Source: DASQVO01 sp035640715 (GTDB taxonomy: Bacteria; Actinomycetota; Actinomycetes; Streptosporangiales; Streptosporangiaceae). Taken from it: a DNA stretch of 36,357 nucleotides. The stretch is from NCBI GenBank assembly GCA_035640715.1, contig DASQVO010000227.1, positions 1 to 36,357 on the forward strand, written 5' to 3'. The translations under genes were made by a program, and so were the position numbers. This document shows, one piece after another, positions 15,128-24,397 of this stretch. The notes under the pieces were generated by a model, which made no database searches, was not told where the DNA came from, and saw only the letters and a list, made by a program, of their open reading frames with translations. The stretch's first letter is position 1; the number at the start of each line of letters is the position of its first letter.

Positions 15128-16609
15128 GTGGCCTCCCAGGCGGAATCACGAGTCGTGCGGTCCTCGTTCATCGCTGACCTGCGGTCGGTTCTCGGTGAGC
15201 GCGACTTCCGCCGCCTGTTCGCGACGCGGCTGGTTTCACAGACCGGGGACGGCGTCTTCAACGCGGGATTCGCGGCGTACGCGTTCTTCGGCGCGCAGAC
15301 CTTCCCGAACCCGGTGGCCGCTGTGGACGCGTTCGCCGTTCTTTACCTGCCGTACTCGCTGATCGGCCCGTTCGTTGGCGTCTTCATCGACCGCTGGTCG
15401 CGGCGCCAGATCCTGGTCCGGTCCGCGCTGGTCCGCGCAGGCATAGTGGCGGTGGCGGCGTTCGTCGTGGCCTCCGGCCATGTCGGGATACCGCTCTATA
15501 TAAGCGTACTCGCTGTGCTCGGCGTGAACAGGTTCTTCCTTTCCGCCGTGTCCGCGGGCGTGCCGCATGTCGTAGCCCCCGACAAGCTGGTGATGGCCAA
15601 CGCCGTCGCGCCCACGGCGGGCACGATCGTCGGGTTCATCGGCGGCCTGGCCGGGCTCGGCGTGCATCTGGCGACCGGCGGCGGGCGCATCGGCTCGGCG
15701 GCCACCCTGCTCTTCGGCGGAGCCTGCTACGTCATGGCGGGGTTCCTCGCGTTGCGCATGCGCCGCGGGTTGCTTGGCCCGTGCCGGGATGAGACCGTAG
15801 CGGCGGCAGCGGGAATTCTCGCGGATATCGGCGTTGTCCTGCGCGGGCTGGCGGCCGGGGCACGCCACCTCAACGAGCGCCGGCGTGCGATGTACGCCCT
15901 CGGCGCGATCGCCGTGCACAGAATCCTGTACGGCATCCTGCTCGTGGTCGCGGTCCTGCTCTACCGCAACTACTTTTATGTCTCCGGCAACGGGAACGTC
16001 GCACTTGGTCATGGGACGCTGCTGGTGGTCACCTCAGCAGTTGGCTACGGCGCGGCTGCCCTGGTGACGCCATCCGCCTCCAGGCGGATGGGCAAGCAGG
16101 CGTGGATCGTCACCCTGCTCGCCGGCGGCGGGATCGTGGAGGGCGTCCTCGGCGTGACGTTCAGCCAGGTCCCGTTCCTGGTCATCGGTTTCGCGCTCGG
16201 GGTGACCGCGCAGGGCGTGAAGATCTGCGTCGACACCACCGTGCAGACCGAAGTCGGCGACGCGTACATGGGCCGGGTGTTCTCGCTGTACGACATGCTG
16301 TTCAATGCCGCCTATGTCCTGGGCCCGGCGGTCGCAGCGGCCTTCATGCCGACGACCGGCAAGTCATACCCGCTGGTTATCGCCGTCGCGGTCGGCTACC
16401 TGCTCGCCGCGGCCGCTTACGGCATACTCAGCCGGCAGGCAGCGCGTAACGATCGGCCGTCAGCGGGTTCGTCCGCCGAGCCCCCCTCCGCGCCAGCCGA
16501 AGTACCTTTCCCCGGGTCGCCCGGCGGACCCGCGGCGCCCGGCGGACCCGCGGCAGGGGACGGCGGCACGGGAAGCCCTTCGCCCTCCGCCCACCGGAGC
16601 AGTTCCTGA
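15128..16609 (+). CDS. MFS transporter, probable efflux permease
   Basis: The 493-residue product has about 12 hydrophobic segments. The N-terminal part 'LFATRLVSQTGDGVFNAGFAAYAF' and the loop 'FVGVFIDRWSRRQILV' (loop 2-3 motif with D-R-x-x-R-R) identify the MFS_3/EntS-like branch of the major facilitator superfamily. Substrate is unknown. Residues after about 435 are a Pro/Gly/Ala/Ser-rich cytosolic tail. The last 193 bases overlap the convergent CCA transferase gene; both tails there are low-complexity, so either protein could tolerate the overlap. The permease is a syntenic neighbour of ino1 in actinomycetes. Confidence 0.88.
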   Translation: MASQAESRVVRSSFIADLRSVLGERDFRRLFATRLVSQTGDGVFNAGFAAYAFFGAQTFPNPVAAVDAFAVLYLPYSLIGPFVGVFIDRWSRRQILVRSALVRAGIVAVAAFVVASGHVGIPLYISVLAVLGVNRFFLSAVSAGVPHVVAPDKLVMANAVAPTAGTIVGFIGGLAGLGVHLATGGGRIGSAATLLFGGACYVMAGFLALRMRRGLLGPCRDETVAAAAGILADIGVVLRGLAAGARHLNERRRAMYALGAIAVHRILYGILLVVAVLLYRNYFYVSGNGNVALGHGTLLVVTSAVGYGAAALVTPSASRRMGKQAWIVTLLAGGGIVEGVLGVTFSQVPFLVIGFALGVTAQGVKICVDTTVQTEVGDAYMGRVFSLYDMLFNAAYVLGPAVAAAFMPTTGKSYPLVIAVAVGYLLAAAAYGILSRQAARNDRPSAGSSAEPPSAPAEVPFPGSPGGPAAPGGPAAGDGGTGSPSPSAHRSSS

Positions 16610-18063
16610 ACGGCCCGCTCCCTGCCCAGCAGGCCCTGCTCGATGCGCAGTTCCAGCATGAAGTTCCGGGCCTTCCCGACCACGCGCCCGGGCGGCAGTC
16701 CGAGGATCTGCATGATCTCGTTGCCGTCGAGTTCCGGCCGGATACTTGCCAGCTCCTCTTCTTCGCTCAGCCGCGCGATCCGCTGTTCTAGGTCGTCGTA
16801 GGCGCGGGCAAGCCGTTCCGCTTTCGCCCTGTTTCTTGTGGTGCAGTCGGCCCTGGTGAGAGCGTGCAGCCGGGTCAGCAGGTGCCCTGCGTCACGGACA
16901 TACCGGCGGACCGCCGCGTCGGTCCAGCCGGCTTCGCCGTAGCCGTGGAACCGCAGGTGCAGCTCGACCAGCTGGGACACGTCGCTGACCACGTCCCTGG
17001 GGAACCGGAGCGCGGTGAGCCGCTTCCGCGTCATCTTGGCGCCGACCACTTCGTGGTGGTGGAACGCCACCCGGCCATCGGCCAGCAGGGAACGGGTCTT
17101 CGGCTTGCCGATGTCGTGCAGCAACGCCGCCAGCCGCAGCACGAGGTCACTGCCGAGGCCGTACCGCTCCTCCAGCCTGATGGCCTGGCGGAGGACGGTA
17201 AGGCTGTGCTGGTAGACGTCCTTGTGATGGTAGTGCTCGTCAGCTTCAAGCCGCAGCTTGGGGACTTCGGGCAGTACCTCTTCGGCCACGCCGGTGTCCA
17301 CGAGCAGCTCGACGCCGCGGGCTGGATCTGGGGTGAGCATCAGTTTGGTCAGCTCGTCGGTGATCCGCTCCGCGGACACGATGCCCAGCCGGCTGGCCTG
17401 GCGTCCCATCGCCTCGCGCACGTCATCGGCGACAGTGAAGCCCAGCTTGGCGGAGAACCTGGCGGCGCGCAGGATGCGCAGCGGATCGTCGGAGAACGAG
17501 TCATCCGGTGCGCCCGGCGTTCGCAGCACCTTCTCTTTCAGCGCCGCCAGGCCGCGATGAGGATCCACGAGCTCGCGGGTGGGCAGGCGCGCCGCCATCG
17601 CGTTCACGGTGAAATCCCGGCGGCGCAGGTCCTCTTCGAGCGACGTCCCGTAGTGCACTCCCGGTTTACGCGAACGTGGCGCGTACTTCTCGCTTCGGTA
17701 GGTCGTGATCTCGAAGATGGTGCTGTTCTTCCGCAGCCCGACGGTGCCGAAATCGATGCCCACCGTCCACACCTTGTCCGCCCAATCCCCAACGATCTTG
17801 AGGATTTCCTCCGGCGGCGCGTCGGTGGTCAGGTCAAGGTCGCCCGGGTAGTTCCCGAGGAAAGCATCCCGGACCGATCCGCCCACGAGTGCGAGCTCAT
17901 AGCCGCTGCGGGCAAAGAGCCGCCCGAGGTCATCGGCGGCGGGTGTCACCCGCCGGAGCAGGGTCGCTGCGGCCTTGCGCTGCTCATCGTTCAGCGGGCT
18001 CACCGGGCTCACAGGGCTCATCGGGCTCATCGGATGCGGGGACATGGAATTTGGCACGGCCAT
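16417..18063 (-). CDS. cca: CCA tRNA nucleotidyltransferase with HD domain
   Basis: The enzyme adds or repairs the 3'-CCA of tRNAs from CTP and ATP without a template. The 548-residue protein has the class II nucleotidyltransferase head: 'ALVGGSVRDAFLG', 'DLDLTTDAPPEEI' (metal-binding Asp pair) and 'RRRDFTVNAMA', then 'DDPLRILRAARFSAKLGF'. A following HD phosphohydrolase domain contains 'DVYQHSL' and 'LLHDIGKPKTR'. The conserved part ends near 'LLRWAEGEGLPVPP'; about 50 Pro/Gly/Ala-rich residues then overlap the MFS gene. The first 20 residues contain a repeated 'MSP/VSP' run from 9-base DNA repeats near 18001-18035, so the true start could be further in. Confidence 0.95.
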   Translation of the reverse strand: MAVPNSMSPHPMSPMSPVSPVSPLNDEQRKAAATLLRRVTPAADDLGRLFARSGYELALVGGSVRDAFLGNYPGDLDLTTDAPPEEILKIVGDWADKVWTVGIDFGTVGLRKNSTIFEITTYRSEKYAPRSRKPGVHYGTSLEEDLRRRDFTVNAMAARLPTRELVDPHRGLAALKEKVLRTPGAPDDSFSDDPLRILRAARFSAKLGFTVADDVREAMGRQASRLGIVSAERITDELTKLMLTPDPARGVELLVDTGVAEEVLPEVPKLRLEADEHYHHKDVYQHSLTVLRQAIRLEERYGLGSDLVLRLAALLHDIGKPKTRSLLADGRVAFHHHEVVGAKMTRKRLTALRFPRDVVSDVSQLVELHLRFHGYGEAGWTDAAVRRYVRDAGHLLTRLHALTRADCTTRNRAKAERLARAYDDLEQRIARLSEEEELASIRPELDGNEIMQILGLPPGRVVGKARNFMLELRIEQGLLGRERAVQELLRWAEGEGLPVPPSPAAGPPGAAGPPGDPGKGTSAGAEGGSADEPADGRSLRAACRLSMP

Positions 18064-18237
18064 TGAGGGTAAGGGGTACGAGAAAGCGAGGATACCCCCG
18101 GCCGGTGGCGCGAGCCGCTCCGGGACGGAACTATCGCACCGGGACAGACCCTATGAAGGGAAGCGATCAACGTGTTGCTCCTACCATGCCTGCCCGCGCG
18201 ATCGGCGGCCGTGCCGGTAGTTCTCAGGAAACGGCAA

Positions 18238-18243
18238 TAGCAT
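18238..18243 (+). promoter_or_regulatory. -10 element TAGCAT, leaderless-type promoter for the DUF6049 gene
   Basis: TAGCAT ends seven bases before the GTG at 18251 and no Shine-Dalgarno sequence is visible. The rest of the 187-base divergent region (18064-18250) shows nothing else. Confidence 0.4.
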
Positions 18244-18250
18244 TCCAGGC

Positions 18251-20614
18251 GTGCGCCGTCAGCGTTCCGCGCCGGGTCCCTTCACCCGTCTCGCGGTAAC
18301 CCTTGCCATGACCGCCGCCGTACTTGCGGCGGTGGGTGCCTGCGTCATGACGCTGGCGCCTGCCGCGCTCGCCCGCGTAACGGGACAGGAGCAGCAGCCA
18401 GGGCAGGCCACCTCCGTTGTCATCGACTCGGTCAGCCCGCAGTTCGCGCGCCCGGGCGGAACGGTGACGGTGCGGGGCACGGTGACGAATGAGTCGGGCA
18501 GCACGCTGACCGGCCTGTCGATCCAGCTCCGCTCGTCGGCGTCGCCGCTGGGCTACCGCGGGGAGCTGACGAGCTACGCCGACGGCACGCTCGCCGTCGA
18601 CGCCCCAGTGGGCAGCCCCGTGCCGGTCAGCGGCAGCCTCGCAAACGGCGCGACGGCGCCGTGGGTGGTGTCCCTGCCGGTGAGCGCGATCGGCATGGAC
18701 ACGTTCGGCGTCTATCCACTCGCAGCGCAGGCCATTGACCTTATCGGCATGCCTGTCGGCACCGACCGGACGTTCCTGCCGTTCTGGCCGGGCGGCTCCG
18801 CGTCCAGCATGACGCAGCGGCTGAAGCTCGCCTGGATCTGGCCGCTCATCAGCGCGCCGCAGCAGGGTATCTGCCCGGCGCTGACCAGCGACAGCCTGGC
18901 CCGCAGCGTCGCCAGCGGCGGGCGCCTGGACACGCTGCTCACCACGGGTGCCGCCTACTCCGCGCGTGCGCGCCTGACCTGGGCGGTTGACCCGGCGCTG
19001 CTCAACAGTGTCAACACGATGACCAGCCCCTACAATGTGGGCGGCAGCCCCGAGTGCACGGGCGGCACCAGGCGGCAGGCCAGCGCCGCGGCGGCGCAGT
19101 GGCTGTCCGCATTGCGGACCGCTACCTCACATCAGCAGATGTTCGTCACCCCGTACGCCGACGTGGATGTCGCGGCACTCACTCATGAAGGCCTTGACAG
19201 CGACCTGACCAGCGCATTTAACCAGGGCCGCACGGTCGCGAGCGCGCTGCTGGGGCGCTCGTTCGGCTCCTCGGCGGCAGGCGGGACAGCGGGACAGACG
19301 AGCCTGCAGTCGTCCGCGCCCGACGCGATCGCCTGGCCGGCTGACGGGCTCGCCGATTCCAGCGTGCTCGGCAACCTCGCGGTCAACGGAGTCGGCACCG
19401 TGGTGCTGAGCAGCAGCGAGATGCCGTCCCCCGGCACGACCGGATACACGCCGACCGCGGTGACCACGACACCGACGGCCGCCGGCACGACCATGAAGGT
19501 GCTGCTGGCCGACAAGACGCTCACCGGCATTCTCGGCTCGGCGACAGCCGCGCCCGGCAGCTCCTTCGCCGTCAGCCAGCGGTTCCTCGCGGAGACCGCC
19601 ATGATCGTCGCGGAGGCTCCCAACCTGGCGCGCTCGGTGGTCATCGCGCCGCCACGGGAATGGGATCCCTCGGCCGCGCTGGCCGGCCAGCTGCTGAGCG
19701 AGACAGCCAGCGCCCCCTGGCTGGCGCCCACGACCCTCGCCGGACTCGCCGGCTCGTCCGGGACCGCCAGCCAGGTGGCACGCCAGCAGCCGCCGGATGT
19801 GCAGGTCAGCCCACAGGAGCTGGGCCGGGACTACCTGCAGCAGGTGAGCGCGCTTGATGCCACCCTGCGGCTGTACAAAAGCATCCTGTACCAACCGGCG
19901 TCTCAGTACCTGAGCGAGCTGAACGCCGGGGTGGCGGCCACCGAATCGTCCGCATGGCGGGGCAGCCGGGCAGCTGGTCAGCAGGGCATGAACATGCTGG
20001 GCCGCGTGGCCGGTTATCTGTCCGCCGAGAACCGCAAGGTCCAGATCATCCATAACTCCGCAGGGGTGACCCTCGCCGGATCCTCCGGCCAGGTTCCGGT
20101 GTCCATCGCGAACGGGCTGCCGCAGAGCATCCAGGTGCGGCTGCAGGTCACGAGGCCGGCCGATAGCCGGCTGACCGTCACTGGCTACCAGGGCGTGATC
20201 AAGGTCGGCGCGGGCCAGAAGGTCACCGTCCGGCTCTCCGTTCATTCCGGGGCGGTTGGCGATACCACGATCCAGCTGCGCCTGCTGAGTAAGGACGGCA
20301 CGGCGCTGCCAGACGCACCGGTATCCCTGAGCATGCGGTCAACCCAGTTCGGCACGGCGCTTCTCGTCATCATCTTCGCCGCGCTCGGCGTTCTCGTGCT
20401 GACCAGCATCGCGAGAGCAATCCGACGCGGGCTTCGCGACGAGCAACCAGCCCCTGACCAGCAAGACGATAAGAAAGAACGGCCGGCGAGTACTCCCGTC
20501 CCAGTCGACGGAGCCGCTAACGTCGAAAGAGACAACGACGCCACCGATCCCCGTGACCCACCGGAGGCCCCGGATGACTTCGCCGAAGCACGAGACTGGG
20601 CCAGGTACACCTGA
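18251..20614 (+). CDS. DUF6049 family secreted/membrane-anchored protein
   Basis: The 787-residue protein starts with a basic N-terminus and hydrophobic stretch (about 12-40, ending near 'AALAR') that acts as a signal peptide or anchor. An Ig-like domain follows ('SPQFARPGGTVTVRGTVTNESGSTLTGLSIQL'). The long central region has 'WPLISAPQ' and 'LTWAVDPALL', typical of the conserved actinomycete protein encoded just upstream of murJ. A further beta-rich domain ends in a transmembrane helix at about 700-722 and an acidic cytosolic tail of some 65 residues. Topology is therefore mainly extracellular. Its role is unknown; the constant link to murJ suggests a part in peptidoglycan precursor export or septal wall synthesis. 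GTG start. Confidence 0.88.
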   Translation: MRRQRSAPGPFTRLAVTLAMTAAVLAAVGACVMTLAPAALARVTGQEQQPGQATSVVIDSVSPQFARPGGTVTVRGTVTNESGSTLTGLSIQLRSSASPLGYRGELTSYADGTLAVDAPVGSPVPVSGSLANGATAPWVVSLPVSAIGMDTFGVYPLAAQAIDLIGMPVGTDRTFLPFWPGGSASSMTQRLKLAWIWPLISAPQQGICPALTSDSLARSVASGGRLDTLLTTGAAYSARARLTWAVDPALLNSVNTMTSPYNVGGSPECTGGTRRQASAAAAQWLSALRTATSHQQMFVTPYADVDVAALTHEGLDSDLTSAFNQGRTVASALLGRSFGSSAAGGTAGQTSLQSSAPDAIAWPADGLADSSVLGNLAVNGVGTVVLSSSEMPSPGTTGYTPTAVTTTPTAAGTTMKVLLADKTLTGILGSATAAPGSSFAVSQRFLAETAMIVAEAPNLARSVVIAPPREWDPSAALAGQLLSETASAPWLAPTTLAGLAGSSGTASQVARQQPPDVQVSPQELGRDYLQQVSALDATLRLYKSILYQPASQYLSELNAGVAATESSAWRGSRAAGQQGMNMLGRVAGYLSAENRKVQIIHNSAGVTLAGSSGQVPVSIANGLPQSIQVRLQVTRPADSRLTVTGYQGVIKVGAGQKVTVRLSVHSGAVGDTTIQLRLLSKDGTALPDAPVSLSMRSTQFGTALLVIIFAALGVLVLTSIARAIRRGLRDEQPAPDQQDDKKERPASTPVPVDGAANVERDNDATDPRDPPEAPDDFAEARDWARYT

Positions 20615-20695
20615 CCGCGGTCTCCACGCTGGCGCACGCGCCGGCGCTGCTCGTCGTGGTGCCAGTGTGGCCGACGGGACGGGACGTGATTCAAG

Positions 20696-20735
20696 TGTGA
20701 CCGGCGGGGCGGACCTGTGACCGGCGGGGCGGACC
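20696..20735 (+). repeat. Perfect 20-bp tandem duplication covering the murJ start codon
   Basis: The unit TGTGACCGGCGGGGCGGACC occurs at 20696-20715 and again at 20716-20735. Each copy carries a GTG. The first GTG (20697) opens a seven-codon frame whose TGA (20718-20720) overlaps the second GTG (20717), the murJ start. Confidence 0.85.
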
Positions 20736-23700
20736 CAGGTGGCGCGGACGCAGGCGCGGACGTCGGCACAGGAAGTGACAGCGGCAGCCATGGCTATCAC
20801 GGAGCAGGGCCGCCAGACGCCTGGCCGGGTGAGTCAGGCGCCGAGCGGGACCAGCGGCCATACGGGGACCCGTGGACAAAGGGACGGACGCCAGGCTCCG
20901 GCCAGCGGGTGGCGGACGGCCCGTACAGCGGCGAAGAGCTGTACCACGGGGGCTCAATAGGGAATTACCGGCAGGACCCGGATTACTGGCATGACGCTGC
21001 GCAGCACCACCGAGAGCAACAGCCGGGCCACTCACCTGCCGACCCGTACCCATGGCCGGGCCGCGAGCAGGGCGACCCGGGCTCCTGGCAGACCGAGACC
21101 TACCGCGGCAACGGCACTCCCGGCAATGGCGCGCTGCGCGGCCCTGGCCGGCGGGCCGATCAGGCGGACCCTGGCGAACAGCGGCCCGGCGCCGGACGGC
21201 GCCCCGGCGCTGGCTCGTCCGATCTGAGCGCCCTGTGGCGGGATCCTGACCCGTGGGCGGCCGATGCGCGGCGGAGGCGGGAGCCGTGGCAGGGCGGCCA
21301 GCCCGGTGCCAGCGAGGAGCCCTACCGGCGGGACGCCGACAGCCGTCATGAACGGGACTCACGGCAGGCCGGGGTGTACCGCGACGCAGGCTCCCGGCAG
21401 GGCGGCACGCACCGTGATGATCTAGGACGATGGGGCGCTCAGCCGCCTCGCGACGAGGCGCCGCGCTACACCGGCCAGCCCGGCTACACCGGCCAGCCCG
21501 AGGGACGGTCCCCGGCCCGCGACTCCAGGAGCAGTCCCGATTCCCCGGCGACCGCGGCCTACCCCGGCCCGGATGACGCGGCCTACTCCGGCCCGGATGA
21601 CTGGCGCGAAGGTAGGTGGCGCAGAACGGAGCATGATCCCGGCTCGTGGTCTGGCCGGGCGGGACGCGAACGAAGGCAGTCCGGCGACCCGGGCCGCCAC
21701 GGCGACCCATGGCGGGGATCCGATCCGGGGTCCCGGCAGGCTCTTCCCGGTCCGCTGGGCGGCGACTGGCGTTCCAGGCGCGGCGGCATCCAGCCTGATC
21801 CCGCTGGGCCCTCCGAGGCCTACCCCGGCGCAGGCCCGCGGAGCGGCCCGGGCGGAAGGCCTGGCGAGCCGGCGGAGGGCCGCCGTTCCGGCCGCCAGCC
21901 TGGCTCGGCCAGCCGGGCTGGCTCAACCAGCCGGGATGCGTGGCAGCAGGCCCCACCGCCAGCGGGACCTCCCCGGCGCCCTCGTCAGGTTCCGGGGCCC
22001 AGTCCGGTTCCGGGGCCCAGTCCGGTTCCGGGGCCCAGTTCCGGCACCGGCACCGGCAGAGGCCCGGGCTCTGGCGACCCTGGCCGCGGGAACGAACGGG
22101 CCTGGTGGGACGACGCATTCCGCCCCGCCCCCCCACGCCCGGGTCAGCAACGCCAGCCTGCGCCAGGAAGGCCTGCCCAGCCGGGAGGGCCTGCGCAGCC
22201 GGGAAGATCTGTCCAGCCAGGACAGCCGGGACGGCCTAGGCAGCCAGGGCAACCGGGACGGCCCCGGAGGCCCGCCGCCCGCGGCTATGGCGTCCCGCCC
22301 GGCGAGCTCACCCAGCCGATCCCCATCTACCAGCCTCAGGGCACCTACATCCCGGCCGACGCCTACCGCGGGGATGACCCCTACGACGACGTCGCTTATG
22401 CGCCGACCCGCGCGTACCCCCGCCCGGCCCGGCCCGGGCGGGAGGCGCCGGCCTCGGGTGCCAGCCTGGCCCGGTCCACTGGCTCGATGGCGATCGGCAC
22501 CCTGATCTCACGGGTGACCGGTTTCCTGCGCACGTTCGTCCTCGTCTACGCGCTCGGCGCCGCCAGCCTGGGGAACGCCTACAACAACGCCAACACCATC
22601 CCGGTCGCGATCTATGACATCTTGATCGGCGGCGTGCTCACCAGCATCGTGGTGCCCCTGCTCGTCAAGGCGGCCAAGGAGCACCGGGACGGCGGCGAAG
22701 CCTACGACCAGCGGATGTTCACGCTGACCGTGATCGCGCTCGGCACGGTGACGGTGGTGGCGACGATCGCCGCCGGGCTGGTCGTCGACCTTTACGCGTC
22801 GTCAGTGCATGGTGCCGAGCACCGGCTAATGGTCGTGTTCGCCTACTTCCTCTTCCCGCAGATCTTCTTCTTCGGGATGAACGCGCTGCAAGGCGCCATC
22901 CTAAACAAGAGGAACAGCTTCGGCGCGCCGATGTGGACGCCGATCATCACCAACGTCGTCGTCATCACCGTCGGCCTGCTCTTCATCGTCACCATGGGTC
23001 TGCACAGGACGCCAGCGAACATCCCGGCGAGCGGCATCCTGCTGCTCGGTGCCGGAACGACACTTGGCCAGATCATCCAGACCATGGCGCTCGTCCCGGC
23101 TCTGCGCAAGGTCGGCTTCCACTGGCGGCCGAGGTTCGACTTCCGGCGCGACGAACTGGCCGAGATCGGCCGGATGGCCGTCTGGATGTTCGGCTACGTC
23201 GCGTCGACGGGGACCACGTTCGTGGTCACGACCAACGTGGCCAACGCCGCCAGCGTGCACGTCCACAACGCCGGCGTTTCGGCCTACAACTACTCTTACT
23301 CGCTGTTCCTGCTGCCATACGCGATCATCGGCGTCTCGGTGACCACCGCCCTGCTGCCCCGGATGAGCCGGAACGCCGCCGAGGGCAATTACCGGCTGGT
23401 GAGCGAGGACTTCTCCTACAGCATCCGGCTGTCATCGGTGATCCTGGTCCCCGCCGCGCTCCTGCTGGCCGTGCTCGGGACACCGCTGTGCGAGTTCCTG
23501 TTCAGCTATGGCAGCTCGTCGCTGGCCGAGGCCCGGTACATCGGCGAGGCCTTCGGCGCCTTCACGCTCGGCCTGCTGCCGTTCGTCATGTTCCAGCTGC
23601 AACTGCGGGTCTTCTACGCCCTGCACGACAGCCGCACCCCAGCCATGATCGGCTTCCTGGCGATGATGGTCACCGTGCTCGGGAACCTTCTCATGCTGGC

Positions 23701-24088
23701 CGTTCTGCCGCCCGGCCAGGTGGTCATCGGCATGGCCTTCGTCTACGGGATCAGTTATGTCTTCAGCGCCACGATCGCCTGGCGGCTGCTTAACAGGCGT
23801 GTCGGCAGCCTGGACGGCCGCGTGGTCACACGCAGCCTGGTCCGGATGCACGTGGCGTCGATCCCGGCGGTCATCTTCGCGTTCGCGGTCAGCGCTGTCG
23901 CCGGCACCGTCATCCATCCCGATCCCGGGGCCGTCTACGGGTTCGTTACCGTCCTGATCGGCGGCGGGGGCGGACTGCTCCTGTACATCGCCGCGGCGAA
24001 GGCCCTGCGGTTGGATGAACTGAGCCACCTCATGCGCATGGTCGCCGGGCGCTTCGGCGGCCGCCTCAGCGGAAGTGCCGGCCGGTGA
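20717..24088 (+). CDS. murJ: Lipid II flippase MurJ with long disordered N-terminal region
   Basis: MurJ moves undecaprenyl-linked peptidoglycan precursor across the membrane. The MviN/MurJ domain starts near residue 578 ('SLARSTGSMAIGTLISRVTGFLRTFVLVYALG') and runs to the end (1123) with about 14 hydrophobic helices; 'LLPRMSRNAAEGNY' and 'VFYALHDSRTPA' are characteristic. The first 575 residues are Gly/Pro/Arg/Asp/Gln-rich, with short repeats such as 'YTGQPGYTGQPE', 'PGPSPVPGPSPVPGPS' and 'QPGRPRQPGQPGRPR', and should be unstructured and cytosolic. Many actinomycete MurJ proteins carry such tails, but this one is longer than the flippase itself. GTG 20717 is the only start between the upstream stop at 20687 and the body of the frame. 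A pseudokinase gene follows. Confidence 0.92.
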   Translation: MTGGADPGGADAGADVGTGSDSGSHGYHGAGPPDAWPGESGAERDQRPYGDPWTKGRTPGSGQRVADGPYSGEELYHGGSIGNYRQDPDYWHDAAQHHREQQPGHSPADPYPWPGREQGDPGSWQTETYRGNGTPGNGALRGPGRRADQADPGEQRPGAGRRPGAGSSDLSALWRDPDPWAADARRRREPWQGGQPGASEEPYRRDADSRHERDSRQAGVYRDAGSRQGGTHRDDLGRWGAQPPRDEAPRYTGQPGYTGQPEGRSPARDSRSSPDSPATAAYPGPDDAAYSGPDDWREGRWRRTEHDPGSWSGRAGRERRQSGDPGRHGDPWRGSDPGSRQALPGPLGGDWRSRRGGIQPDPAGPSEAYPGAGPRSGPGGRPGEPAEGRRSGRQPGSASRAGSTSRDAWQQAPPPAGPPRRPRQVPGPSPVPGPSPVPGPSSGTGTGRGPGSGDPGRGNERAWWDDAFRPAPPRPGQQRQPAPGRPAQPGGPAQPGRSVQPGQPGRPRQPGQPGRPRRPAARGYGVPPGELTQPIPIYQPQGTYIPADAYRGDDPYDDVAYAPTRAYPRPARPGREAPASGASLARSTGSMAIGTLISRVTGFLRTFVLVYALGAASLGNAYNNANTIPVAIYDILIGGVLTSIVVPLLVKAAKEHRDGGEAYDQRMFTLTVIALGTVTVVATIAAGLVVDLYASSVHGAEHRLMVVFAYFLFPQIFFFGMNALQGAILNKRNSFGAPMWTPIITNVVVITVGLLFIVTMGLHRTPANIPASGILLLGAGTTLGQIIQTMALVPALRKVGFHWRPRFDFRRDELAEIGRMAVWMFGYVASTGTTFVVTTNVANAASVHVHNAGVSAYNYSYSLFLLPYAIIGVSVTTALLPRMSRNAAEGNYRLVSEDFSYSIRLSSVILVPAALLLAVLGTPLCEFLFSYGSSSLAEARYIGEAFGAFTLGLLPFVMFQLQLRVFYALHDSRTPAMIGFLAMMVTVLGNLLMLAVLPPGQVVIGMAFVYGISYVFSATIAWRLLNRRVGSLDGRVVTRSLVRMHVASIPAVIFAFAVSAVAGTVIHPDPGAVYGFVTVLIGGGGGLLLYIAAAKALRLDELSHLMRMVAGRFGGRLSGSAGR
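21988..22041 (+). repeat. 18-bp tandem repeat within the MurJ N-terminal region
   Basis: Almost three copies of GGTTCCGGGGCCCAGTCC lie head to tail and encode 'VPGPSP' units. The final copy differs in its last bases. Such in-frame repeats point to slippage-driven growth of the tail. Confidence 0.8.
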
Positions 24089-24161
24089 CCCCGCGCCATC
24101 CGGCTGACGACGGTCCGCACAGTTTGCCGCGCGGGAAACGGCATACGGCGAGTGACTGGAC

Positions 24162-24181
24162 CGTGTCGGGTCCATGACACG
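24162..24181 (+). terminator. Hairpin after murJ
   Basis: CGTGTC (24162-24167) and GACACG (24176-24181) pair across eight bases; GGACC/GGTCC offers an alternative pairing. There is no T-tract. The remainder of 24089-24397 holds an imperfect palindrome CGCG...CGCG at 24237-24256 containing TATAAC, a DnaA-box-like TGTGGATAC at 24304-24312, and a GGAAGGAGGG at about 24354 too far (30 bases) from the next ATG. Confidence 0.4.
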
Positions 24182-24397
24182 CTGGGGAAGGATGACAAGC
24201 CCATGGGATCAGGGGATATGAGACATCGGCGGCAATCGCGTATAACGGTTTACGCGGCGCCATCCGCCGGTATCCCCGCTGGGACGGCCGGACGTCTTAG
24301 CATTGTGGATACATGCCGCACCGTCGGCGATAACTCCACTGACCACCGGGGACCGGAAGGAGGGTCGAGAGCCTGTCCCGCTCTTGACGGGTGATAC

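Noticed and set aside
20691..22136. 481-residue minus-strand frame opposite the MurJ N-terminal region
   Set aside because: Composition mirrors the repetitive GC-rich coding strand; the plus-strand frame runs unbroken into the conserved flippase domain.
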